Assembly (NCBI GenBank): GCA_029248525.1
Contig: JAQWJE010000048.1
Span: 1-64,000, forward strand
Direction of reading: 5' to 3'
Source: Candidatus Binatia bacterium
GTDB lineage: Bacteria; Desulfobacterota; Binatia; UBA12015
Length of the DNA stretch: 64,000 nucleotides
How positions within the stretch are numbered: the stretch's first letter is position 1; every line of letters starts with the position of its first letter. The notes under the pieces were generated by a model. It saw only the letters and a program-made list of their open reading frames with translations, did no database searches and was not told where the DNA came from. Positions 24,738 to 32,626 of the stretch are shown here, piece by piece. The position numbers were made by a program, and so were the translations under genes.

Positions 24738-25124
24738 GTGAATCGTCTCGGGAACCTTCTGGACAAGACGGCGATCGGCATCTCGATCGCTTGCGGTATT
24801 CACTGTCTCCTTTTACCCGTGGCTCTGGTTGCGGCTCCGTCGACGGCGCTTCTCGCGTCGGTCGACGAGAGCCTGCACCAGGCCCTCATCCTTCTGGTCT
24901 TGCCCGTCAGCTTGATCGGGTTAAGCCTGGGATGCCGACAACACAGGCAGTGGCCGATCTTTCTGCTGGGAATACTGGGAATTCTGGTCTCTGTCGGAAG
25001 CGTTTTGCTGGGCCACGATTTCCTTGGTGAATCCGGCGAGATCGCAGGCACACTCGTTGGGGCGTCCCTTATCTGTGCCAGCCATATCCAGAACTACCGG
25101 CGCTGTCGCGCCGATGCTTGCTAG
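24738..25124 (+). CDS. MerC-like inner-membrane metal protein
   Basis: A 128-residue protein with four hydrophobic helices. The first carries the MerC signature GISIACGIHCLLLPVALV (about 15-32), in which the paired Cys residues would bind a soft metal. Another Cys pair is near the C-terminus (CRRCRADAC has several). MerC proteins were described for mercury uptake, but relatives are common in zinc-regulated operons. GTG at 24738 has GGAGA seven bases upstream. The gap to the receptor gene is only 48 bases, so the two are probably one operon. The role may be inner-membrane transfer of the metal delivered by the receptor; this is inference. Confidence 0.75.
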   Translation: MNRLGNLLDKTAIGISIACGIHCLLLPVALVAAPSTALLASVDESLHQALILLVLPVSLIGLSLGCRQHRQWPIFLLGILGILVSVGSVLLGHDFLGESGEIAGTLVGASLICASHIQNYRRCRADAC

Positions 25125-25843
25125 CGCAAGGCCTGATCCGTCGAGCAACGAGTCGATCACTTCTCGGGGTCTCTGCCCGGCCAGATGAGCCTCGCGCAAG
25201 TCCCGGGACTCCAGAGAGCCATCCGGGGCGAGATGAGCGAGTCGTTCGCTGAGCAAATCTGGACGAAGCCATTCCCGAGTTCTACGACTTTTCCCAGATC
25301 GCAAAAAAGGCGCTGGACGAACAGGATTCTGCCCGCATGGGTGAAGTGCTCCTGGCGTCGTCAGGAATTTCTATTCAGAAGGGCGCCCGTCGGAGCCCGA
25401 AGACACCTTCGGCGGGATCTGGAAACGGAAATATCCCGACCTGCCCATACCCAAGAGGCGTTACTGGGTGATCCTGAACGGCAATTTACGGGAAGCACCA
25501 CAAACCAATGACACCAACTGGGCGAGTATCGCCTCGCGAAGCTTGGCTGTTTCCGTGGGTTCTTCCGAGGCGCGGCGCGCTGCGGGAACTCCATGCTCTT
25601 GCCGAGTTGACCAAGCATCGCGGCATGGGAGACGCGGAAGTGCGCTGGGTGGCGATCGAAGAACCCCTTGAAGGGTCGGGCTTCCCCACACTTTTTGACC
25701 AAAAGCAGATGCGCCGGTTGTCCGACCTTGGCCGTCGGGCGGGCGCCGATCGCGCCTCGTGGAATCGCGAAGCGCCTTGACACATCACGTTTTCCCGCTG
25801 TCTGACTCGATCGCGCAAGGAACGGAAATTTTAGCTTGCTTAG
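25125..25843 (+). pseudogene. Decayed coding region without an intact gene
   Basis: About 700 bases with no complete gene but with protein-like pieces in different + strand frames. One reads EFYDFSQIAKKALDEQDSA (around 25270-25330), another DTFGGIWKRKYPDLPIPKRR (around 25400-25465), and a third AEVRWVAIEEPLEGSGFP (around 25635-25690, part of a 90-codon frame at 25508-25780). Frameshifts between them would be needed to join one protein. I recognise no family. It may be a broken gene or the edge of an inserted segment. Confidence 0.35.
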
Positions 25844-25861
25844 ACCGGAGGAACCCGAAAA

Positions 25862-26860
25862 CTCAATAGAATTAAACATCCTTTTCTTTTCGCTTTTGCC
25901 GCGCTGGTTCTGATTGCTGGTTGTGGCGGGTCCAGTCAGGAAGCCGGTCCAAAAATTGACGACGATCAGACAGCCACGCTCTTCGTCCAAACTGCGGGAA
26001 TAGCAAGTTTTTCCGAAACCCGGCTGTGGCTCGAGAAGGCCAGTCCGCAAACCGCATGGCGCGCTAGCGACCGTGAGCCCGGCGCCGGCATGGTTTCCAC
26101 CGAATCATTCGTATCGCTATGGGAGCAGGAAGACATCTTCGCCGCGCAACCACTGACAGCCCAATTCACCTGCACGGTGAACGGTGAGGCAGTCAATTAC
26201 CTGATAGAACTGCTGGCCCCGAAATTTTATGATGGCTTTTGGCGAGGCGAGCTCTCGCCGTCGCACAATCTGGTTGTGGGGCCCTATCACACCTACAGCC
26301 AGGCCGGGGGGCTCGTGGCCGGATTCAACAATACCACCTCCGGCAGCTACGCCTCGGTTACCGGCGGCTCGGAGAACATCGCGAGCGAGAGTCGCAGCTC
26401 CATCACGGGGGGAAGGTCCAATGAGGCCAGCGGGACTGATGCTTCCGTATCCGGAGGCTTCCTCAACAAGGCCACCGCCGATCGCTCCTCGGCGAGTGGC
26501 GGCCGCGAGAACCAGGCCTTGAATACCCTTGCGTGGACTGGTGGCGGATACCGCAACAAGGCAAGCGGGCTTTACTCCGCGGTCAGCGGGGGGAGCGCCA
26601 ATGACGCCTCCGGGATCAAGGCATCCATCAGCGGCGGTGGGAGCAACGAAGCCAGCGGCGGATCCTCCTCGGTCAATGGCGGGTTCCTCAACGAAGCCAG
26701 CGGCGCTGCCTCCTCGATCAGTGGCGGTTACACCAACGAAACCACCGCCAACTATTCGGTGGTCAGCGGTGGAATCGCCAACACCTCCAACGGCAGGTAC
26801 GCTACGGTGACCGGTGGCAAATTGAACGTCGCAGACCTCGACGATTCGGTCCTGCCTTGA
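25862..26860 (+). CDS. Lipoprotein with WF-DRP-like domain and twelve 15-residue beta-roll repeats
   Basis: The frame is open from 25844. It encodes a basic n-region (NRIKH), a hydrophobic core and the lipobox LIAGC, then a domain (ATLFVQTAGIAS, TESFVSLWEQEDIF, AQFTCTVNGEAVNYLIEL) homologous to the lipoprotein at 1670. From 26312 to 26851 there are exactly twelve 15-residue units of the form V-S-G-G-x-x-N-x-A-S-G. These resemble the YadA-head (Hep_Hag) beta-roll of trimeric adhesins, but no YadA anchor follows. A strong GGAGGA lies at 25847-25852, yet the codon at the right spacing (25862) is CTC, not ATG; the first in-frame ATG at 26090 would lose the signal. The gene may use a rare start or be a recent pseudogene. 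Confidence 0.65.
   Translation, partial: LNRIKHPFLFAFAALVLIAGCGGSSQEAGPKIDDDQTATLFVQTAGIASFSETRLWLEKASPQTAWRASDREPGAGMVSTESFVSLWEQEDIFAAQPLTAQFTCTVNGEAVNYLIELLAPKFYDGFWRGELSPSHNLVVGPYHTYSQAGGLVAGFNNTTSGSYASVTGGSENIASESRSSITGGRSNEASGTDASVSGGFLNKATADRSSASGGRENQALNTLAWTGGGYRNKASGLYSAVSGGSANDASGIKASISGGGSNEASGGSSSVNGGFLNEASGAASSISGGYTNETTANYSVVSGGIANTSNGRYATVTGGKLNVADLDDSVLP
26312..26851 (+). repeat. Twelve tandem 45-bp units coding beta-roll repeats
   Basis: Twelve in-frame 45-base units without insertions, each encoding a variant of xSGGxxNxASGxxSS. They end two codons before the stop. Units have diverged in sequence but not in length, which shows selection on the fold rather than recent expansion. 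Confidence 0.85.
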
Positions 26861-26923
26861 CCAACAGCCGGGGATCATTATGGTTTGGATGCGAGTCAGA
26901 TTATTGCGTCAAAGGAGACCTGC

Positions 26924-27679
26924 ATGATTCAAGAGATCACCGACCTTCCCGACAACGTCTTGGGATTGAAAGCCTTGGGAGAAGTGGAAGCCGAAGACTA
27001 CCAGCGCGTACTTGTGCCCGCGCTCGAGGCAAAACTTCGCGATCACCGGCGCGTCCGCCTCTTGTACGTCATCGATGAGTCCTTCACCGGCTACACCGGA
27101 GGCGCGGCGTGGGAGGATGCCAAGATCGGGATGTTTCATCTGACGGCTTTCGAAAGAGTCGCGGTGGTCACCAACGAAGAATGGATTCTGAAAATGGTAA
27201 GCGCCTTCGGCTTTGCGATGCCTGGCGAGGTGCGGGTTTTCGCACCGGAGGACATCGCCTCGGCTCGCGAGTGGTCGTGCGAAGCTCCTGCCGAAAGTGA
27301 TCTGAAATTCGAGCTATTGACCGATAGTGCGACTGTGGTGCTCGAACCCCATGGCGCCTTGGAGGCCGGCGATTTCGAACGTCTCGCCGAGGCCCTCGGC
27401 GATTTCGAAAAGCAAGGCGGTGTCTTGCGCGGTGTTCTCATCGATGCCAGCAAATTCCCTGGCTGGAGTGGTCTCACCGCACTGACCTCACATATCGAAT
27501 TGGCTCGCACCCATCGCAAGGAACTGCGGCGCATTGCCCTTGTTTCCGACGACCGTCTCCTCGCCGGTCTGCCGCTCCTCGCCTCGCACTTTGTCGATGC
27601 CGAGGTCCGCTCGTTCAACGCCTCCCAACGAGATCAGGCTTTGAGCTGGGTCGGCGGTGCGGCCTCGAACGACTCCTGA
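26924..27679 (+). CDS. Protein with two tandem SpoIIAA-like (STAS-fold) domains
   Basis: A 251-residue protein made of two domains of about 115 residues. Domain 1 begins MIQEITDLPDNVLGLKALG and has RVRLLYVIDESFTGYTGGA, AFERVAVVTNEEWILK and PGEVRVF. Domain 2 repeats the plan with LEPHGALEAGDFERLAEAL, GVLIDASKFPGWSG, RRIALVSDD and DAEVRSFN. This is the SpoIIAA-like family (PF11964 type), an STAS-related fold of uncertain function; single-domain forms are more usual. AAGGAG stands five or six bases before ATG 26924, which is preferred to 26885. No phosphatase or kinase partner lies nearby. Confidence 0.8.
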   Translation: MIQEITDLPDNVLGLKALGEVEAEDYQRVLVPALEAKLRDHRRVRLLYVIDESFTGYTGGAAWEDAKIGMFHLTAFERVAVVTNEEWILKMVSAFGFAMPGEVRVFAPEDIASAREWSCEAPAESDLKFELLTDSATVVLEPHGALEAGDFERLAEALGDFEKQGGVLRGVLIDASKFPGWSGLTALTSHIELARTHRKELRRIALVSDDRLLAGLPLLASHFVDAEVRSFNASQRDQALSWVGGAASNDS

Positions 27680-27732
27680 GTCAGGGCCGGCTCCCGTCCA
27701 GAACACAACCGATCGAGACCATAACTCCGCCT

Positions 27733-27777
27733 CGAGAAGCCCGAAGAGTCCGAGAAGCCCGAGAAGCCCGAGAAGCC
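27733..27777. repeat. Short tandem repeat, 9-bp unit CGAGAAGCC
   Basis: Five adjacent 9-base units (the second altered to CGAAGAGTC) in the gap between the SpoIIAA-like gene and the amine oxidase gene. It lies outside any convincing gene. Confidence 0.75.
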
Positions 27778-27914
27778 CCGGTACCGTGTCGAAAATATAC
27801 TGCACCATTTCTCGGAATCGTTCCGCACGCGGCACCACTCGAAGCTCCGCAGCGCGGTATCAGGAATCGCCCATACGCTTGTCATTGAGGAGAGCATTTG
27901 CTCCCTAATCATCA

Positions 27915-29849
27915 ATGACAATCACCAAAGACGCTGCGCCCGCAGCCCATCCCCTCGACCCCGCCACCACCGAGGAACTCGCCCATGCCGTGGCGATCCT
28001 GCGCGCGAGTCAGAAATTGGGCGAACGAGCCTTTTTTTCGTTCGGCCATCGATACGAGCCATCACGCAGAGAGCTGGACCAGCATCGATCCGGGACTGCT
28101 TTGGAAAGAATCATTCAGCTCGTCGGGCACGACCGCGATCGAGGACAGAGCTTCGATGCACGCATATCACTGACGCTTGATAGTATCGCGAGCTTCGAGT
28201 GGATTAACGAAGGCCAGGCACCCCTGGGCGCGGACGACGTCGCCGTGCTCTACGGCATCCTTTTCCAGAATGAACAATGGCTGGCCGCCTTGGCAAAACG
28301 TGGCATCGAAGATCTCTCCCTGGTTCATATCGAACCCTGGATCGCCGGCATTCATCCACCCGAAATGCCTGCGGGGCGTGTCCTGCGTGCGCTGGCTTTC
28401 CTGCATCAGCACCCCGATGACAATCACTATGCGCGCCCGGTCGAGGGGCTGGTCGGGTTGGTGGATGTCGACAGCGGCAACGCCGTCATTCTTGACCATG
28501 GCGTGCACCCGGTACCAACCGAATCTGCCAACTATGCAGCCGATCAAGTGGAAGAGGTTCGCCAGGATCTCAAGCCACTCGAGATCACCCAACCCGAAGG
28601 ACCGAGCTTCACAGTCGATGGCCACACGATCTGCTGGCAGAAGTGGCGGGTTCGCATCTCGACCCATCCGGTCGACGGCCTGGTGCTCCACGATCTCCGC
28701 TACCGCGATGGGGATGTCGACCGAACGATCCTGCACCGGGCCGCGCTCTCCGACATGGTGGTTCCCTACGGCGACCCCTCGCCGATGCATTTCTGGAAGC
28801 ACGCCTTTGATGCGGGAGAAACCGCACTGGGCCAAAATGCAAACTCCCTCAAACTCGGTTGTGATTGCCTGGGCGAAATCCAATATTTCGATGCGACGTT
28901 TCTGGGCGCGGATGGAACACCCTACACCTGCGAAAATGCCATTTGCCTGCATGAGGAGGACTTCGGGATTCTCTGGAAGCATGCCAATGTCTTCCGGCCC
29001 GACATGAAACCGGAGGTGCGCCGCTCACGCCGACTTGTCATCAGCATGATCCATACGATCGGCAACTACGAATACGGTTTCTACTGGTACTTCTATCTCG
29101 ACGGGAACATCGAATTGGAGGTCAAACTGACCGGGATTGTCGGCGTTTCGGTCCTGGGCACCGAAACCGATCCGGAAAGCTCCCCGCAAATCGCCCCATC
29201 CCTCTCCTCCCCCATCCATCAACATCTGTTCTGCTTCCGGCTCGACTTCCATCTGGATGGTCCGACCAACTCGGTAGCGGAAACCAATATCGAGCCGACC
29301 GAGGACGACAACCATCCTTACGGCTCGGGCTTTCGCGCCCGCACCCGGCCGCTGCGCACCGAACACGAAGCGATGCGCGTGATTGATCCTGCCCGCAGTC
29401 GAAGCTGGCAGATACTGAACCCCAACAAGGAAAATGGTCTCGGCAAACCAGTGGCCTACAAACTTCTGCCGAAGGCCACGCCGACCTTGCTGGTCCCCGA
29501 GGGTTCACCTGCCGGGCGCCGCGGCGGCTTTGCCCGACATAATCTCTGGGTGACTCCCTACCGGGAAGATGAGGCCTATGCCGGAGCCGGCCCCTTCACC
29601 AACCTTCATCCCGGAGGCGCCGGCCTGCCCGCCCATGTGGCCGACAACCGATCGATCGAGAACACCGAACTCGTGGTCTGGCACAGCTTCGGCGTCACCC
29701 ATGTGCCACGCCCGGAAGACTGGCCTGTGATGCCGGTAGAGTATGCAGGCTTCATGCTGATGCCCTCAGGGTTCTTTGACCAAAGCCCCGCGCTCGATGT
29801 CGCGCCCTCGAGCACCTGCCACACGAAATCCGGGAAAGGATCGGCCTGA
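27915..29849 (+). CDS. Copper-containing primary amine oxidase
   Basis: A 644-residue copper amine oxidase of the usual bacterial length. Key residues are in place: the catalytic Asp in HAFDAGE (Asp299), the TPQ-forming Tyr385 in TIGNYEYGFY, and copper ligands His435 and His437 in SPIHQHLFCF. His596 in WHSFGVTHVPRPEDWPVMP is the third ligand. The enzyme oxidises primary amines to aldehydes, releasing ammonia and hydrogen peroxide, with topaquinone self-made from Tyr385. No signal peptide is present, so it is probably cytoplasmic, as in Arthrobacter. The gene stands alone and converges with an MBL-fold hydrolase gene 12 bases away. Confidence 0.93.
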   Translation: MTITKDAAPAAHPLDPATTEELAHAVAILRASQKLGERAFFSFGHRYEPSRRELDQHRSGTALERIIQLVGHDRDRGQSFDARISLTLDSIASFEWINEGQAPLGADDVAVLYGILFQNEQWLAALAKRGIEDLSLVHIEPWIAGIHPPEMPAGRVLRALAFLHQHPDDNHYARPVEGLVGLVDVDSGNAVILDHGVHPVPTESANYAADQVEEVRQDLKPLEITQPEGPSFTVDGHTICWQKWRVRISTHPVDGLVLHDLRYRDGDVDRTILHRAALSDMVVPYGDPSPMHFWKHAFDAGETALGQNANSLKLGCDCLGEIQYFDATFLGADGTPYTCENAICLHEEDFGILWKHANVFRPDMKPEVRRSRRLVISMIHTIGNYEYGFYWYFYLDGNIELEVKLTGIVGVSVLGTETDPESSPQIAPSLSSPIHQHLFCFRLDFHLDGPTNSVAETNIEPTEDDNHPYGSGFRARTRPLRTEHEAMRVIDPARSRSWQILNPNKENGLGKPVAYKLLPKATPTLLVPEGSPAGRRGGFARHNLWVTPYREDEAYAGAGPFTNLHPGGAGLPAHVADNRSIENTELVVWHSFGVTHVPRPEDWPVMPVEYAGFMLMPSGFFDQSPALDVAPSSTCHTKSGKGSA

Positions 29850-29860
29850 GGCTAAGTGAT

Positions 29861-30934
29861 TCAGGGCGTCGCGTCGTCGACAAAGTCGCGCCCGCCTGCG
29901 GGCAGGATGCGAAACTTTTTCGGGTCCAGACCCTGCTCCTCGATCAGCTGCCTCAAGGCGGCCGGTGGTTGATCCATCGGCTCGTCGGTGAGATCAAAGG
30001 TGCCGTAATGCATGGGGTAGAATCGGTCGGCCCCAAGGTCCTCAAAGGCTGCCACGGCTTCCGCCGGATCCATGTGCTGGTAGCGCATCATGAAGCGCGG
30101 AGCCCAGGCACCAATCGGCAGTATCGCGACATCGATCGGAGCAAATCGCCGACCGAATTCTCGAAAACCATGGAAGTATCCCGTGTCGCCCGCAAAGAAA
30201 TATCGGCGCTCCCCGTTATCCAGCAGAAAGGCACACCAGAGAGATCGATTGGGGAACTGGTCGATCCGGCTCGACCAATGCTGCGAGGGCAGGCAGGTGA
30301 TCGTCCATGCTCCGTGGCGGGTCGATTCCCACCAATCGAGTTCCACCGCATCTCGTCCAAGGTCGGCAAACCATTCTCCGAGGCCCAGCGGAACATACCA
30401 TTTCATCGATGCCGGCAAGGATTCGATCGTCTCTGTATCCAGGTGGTCGTAGTGGTTGTGCGAGATCACGGCGAAAGCGTCGGTCGGAATCGATTCCAGA
30501 GGAATGCCGGGTGGATTCCAACGTGCCGGCAAGAGAGCCCGTTTCGAGAAATGGGGATCTGTCAGGAAGACGTCGTCGCCATCCTGGACGGCGAAACTCG
30601 CATGTCCGATCCAGGTGATACTAGGCAACTCCCCGGATTGGCGTAGATATGCTCCGTCATTTTCGACCAGCGGCAGATCCGGCGTGCGCCATTTATCAAA
30701 ATGGTTCCAGTCAAAGAGCTTCCAACGCAGGAATGACCAGGACTTGCTGCCCATCTCCTGCCAGGGGTTGAAGAACTCACCATCCCGCCAATGCGGAAGG
30801 TAAAGGTCGCGAGCCTCCTCGGGTATGGGCTTCTCGGGCCCGCTGAGGCTCGGCTCCGCTCGATTGACGGCCTGTGCCTCGACAGCCATCACCGCCAATA
30901 GAGCAAGCCCAAGCAGAACCACAAATCCACGCAC
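29861..30934 (-). CDS. Exported MBL-fold hydrolase (UlaG/NAPE-PLD-like)
   Basis: An exported protein of the metallo-beta-lactamase fold. The signal is RGFVVLLGLALLAVMAVEAQA. The fold has ITWIGHASFAVQDGDDVFLT, the metal motif SHNHYDHLD, then YFFAGDTGYF and MDPAEAVAAFEDLGADR, ending with PMHYGTFDL. The long N-terminal region before the fold (LPHWRDGEFFNPW) is typical of NAPE-PLD-like relatives. Substrate unknown; possibly a phospholipid or lactone. GTG at 30934 gives a normal signal; TTG at 30970 would add 12 residues (358 or 369 in all). Neither has a strong ribosome binding site. Confidence 0.8.
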   Translation of the reverse strand: MRGFVVLLGLALLAVMAVEAQAVNRAEPSLSGPEKPIPEEARDLYLPHWRDGEFFNPWQEMGSKSWSFLRWKLFDWNHFDKWRTPDLPLVENDGAYLRQSGELPSITWIGHASFAVQDGDDVFLTDPHFSKRALLPARWNPPGIPLESIPTDAFAVISHNHYDHLDTETIESLPASMKWYVPLGLGEWFADLGRDAVELDWWESTRHGAWTITCLPSQHWSSRIDQFPNRSLWCAFLLDNGERRYFFAGDTGYFHGFREFGRRFAPIDVAILPIGAWAPRFMMRYQHMDPAEAVAAFEDLGADRFYPMHYGTFDLTDEPMDQPPAALRQLIEEQGLDPKKFRILPAGGRDFVDDATP

Positions 30935-31163
30935 CCGCCAACCATAACTGTCAGCCGGGAATCCTTCCAAACCGGGACCAAACTGCCGGATCGAAGGGAT
31001 ACGGGCAGCTCACGGGTGGCCCGTGCGAAACTGAGGAGGCCGTAAGCGAGGCCAGGTGCGCCAGAAACGGCGCCCGGGACTTCACACCAACGCCGGACAC
31101 GCATGGGCATCCAAAACGGTCGGATTCGACTCAGGGCCGTTGTTTCGCCAAACTCATGAGCAG

Positions 31164-32453
31164 ATGGATTTTCGCCTCTACACACGCTGTCCGATCAAGG
31201 CTCCGGTCGAGGCGGTGACGTCCATTCGTCCGGACACCGAGATCGACCCCGGAGAAGTTGGTGCCGATGCTGATGAGTTGAACGCCGCCTGGCACGCGAT
31301 CACCCGTCTTTACGCAAGCGGGATGCATCCCGCGATCAGCCTCTGTGTCCGACGCCGAGGAAAGACGCTTTTTGATCGAGCGATCGGCCACGTCTCCGGT
31401 ACACTGCCCGACGACCCGGCCGATGCTCCGCTCGTCCCGGTATCTTTCGATACGCCTTTTTGCCTGGCCTCCGCATCGAAGCCAATCACGGCCATGCTCA
31501 TCCATAAACTCGTTGAGCGAGAGCTTCTCGGATTGGACGATCGCGTAGCGGATCATTTGCCGGACTTCGGGCAGCACGGCAAGGAGACCATCACCATCCG
31601 TCACCTCCTCACTCACCGTGCCGGCCTCGCGATCACGCCCAAATCCACAATGGACCTTGAACTGCTCGCGCAACCCGACAAGATCCTGGAGTTGCTCTAC
31701 GCGGAAACGCCCGCCTGGACTCCCGGCCGCCACATGGGCTACCACGCTCTGACTTCCGGTTTTCTCTTTGCCGCATTGATTCAAAGCGTCACCGGCAAGA
31801 CCATTGATCAGGTGCTCGACGAAGAAATCCGCCAACCGATGGCCACCCGCTGGCTTCGCTACGGCGCCGCCCGCGAAGACCACGGACTGGTCGCTCGAAA
31901 TGCCTTCACCGGCGCTCCCGTACCTCCACCATTTTCACTACTGGTCGAGCGTGCGTTGGGACTGGATGTTCCCGGCGCCGTGCGCCTCATGAACGACCCC
32001 CGATTTCTGAGCACCGCAGTTCCCTCGGCCAATATTGTGGCGACGGCCGAAGAAACCGTGCGGTTTTTCGAGGTCTTGCGCAACGGTGGCTATGCCGGGC
32101 GCACGCAGATTTTCAAACGAGAGACGATTCGCGAGGCCGTCGCCAACCAGAGCGGCATGGAGCCTGATGCGACCCTCTTGCTGCCCTTTCGCTATGGAAT
32201 GGGCTTCATGCTCGGCGGCGAGTACGCAAGCCTCTTCGGGCTGCGCGCTCGCCATGCCTTCGGCCATATCGGCCTGACCAATACGCTTTGCTGGGCCGAC
32301 CCGGATCGCGATCTCAGTGTCGCGTTGCTGACCAGCGGCAAACCCGTCCTGTATCCGGAGTTCGTAAGCTTTGCCGAGGCCGTATTCAGGATCGCGGGCG
32401 CCTGCCCGCGCGATTCCGCAAGCGCCTCAGACTCCAACCTCTCGCCGAATTGA
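31164..32453 (+). CDS. Serine hydrolase of the beta-lactamase/EstB family
   Basis: A 429-residue relative of the enzyme at 13946, with the catalytic SASK in CLASASKPITAMLIHKLVE (about 100-118), IRHLLTHRAGLAI, and GYHALTSGFLFAALIQ where Tyr is the likely base. A late GHIGLTNTLCWADP corresponds to the third active-site strand, with His-x-Gly. No signal peptide, so probably a cytoplasmic esterase acting on a lipid or beta-lactone-like substrate. The start is placed at ATG 31164, before MDFRLYTRC; the frame runs open to 31056 without a better signal. Confidence 0.8.
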   Translation: MDFRLYTRCPIKAPVEAVTSIRPDTEIDPGEVGADADELNAAWHAITRLYASGMHPAISLCVRRRGKTLFDRAIGHVSGTLPDDPADAPLVPVSFDTPFCLASASKPITAMLIHKLVERELLGLDDRVADHLPDFGQHGKETITIRHLLTHRAGLAITPKSTMDLELLAQPDKILELLYAETPAWTPGRHMGYHALTSGFLFAALIQSVTGKTIDQVLDEEIRQPMATRWLRYGAAREDHGLVARNAFTGAPVPPPFSLLVERALGLDVPGAVRLMNDPRFLSTAVPSANIVATAEETVRFFEVLRNGGYAGRTQIFKRETIREAVANQSGMEPDATLLLPFRYGMGFMLGGEYASLFGLRARHAFGHIGLTNTLCWADPDRDLSVALLTSGKPVLYPEFVSFAEAVFRIAGACPRDSASASDSNLSPN

Positions 32454-32626
32454 TTCGCTGCCTGCAAATCGTCCAGGCGAATGAGATGCGGCACGCGTCA
32501 TGCCTGCGGCCAAATTCGAGATTCCATGGGTCCTGTCCGGTGAATATTAGTTGCTTCTCAACTTTCCCCCCGGCAAGGTCGAATAGTCAGGGACGTGTGA
32601 TTCCATAGCCGTCCGGGGGGACCATC

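Noticed and set aside
27733-27777. Short direct repeats as a possible CRISPR array
   Set aside because: The 9-base units are contiguous with no spacers, and no cas genes are present. No CRISPR array was seen anywhere in the window.
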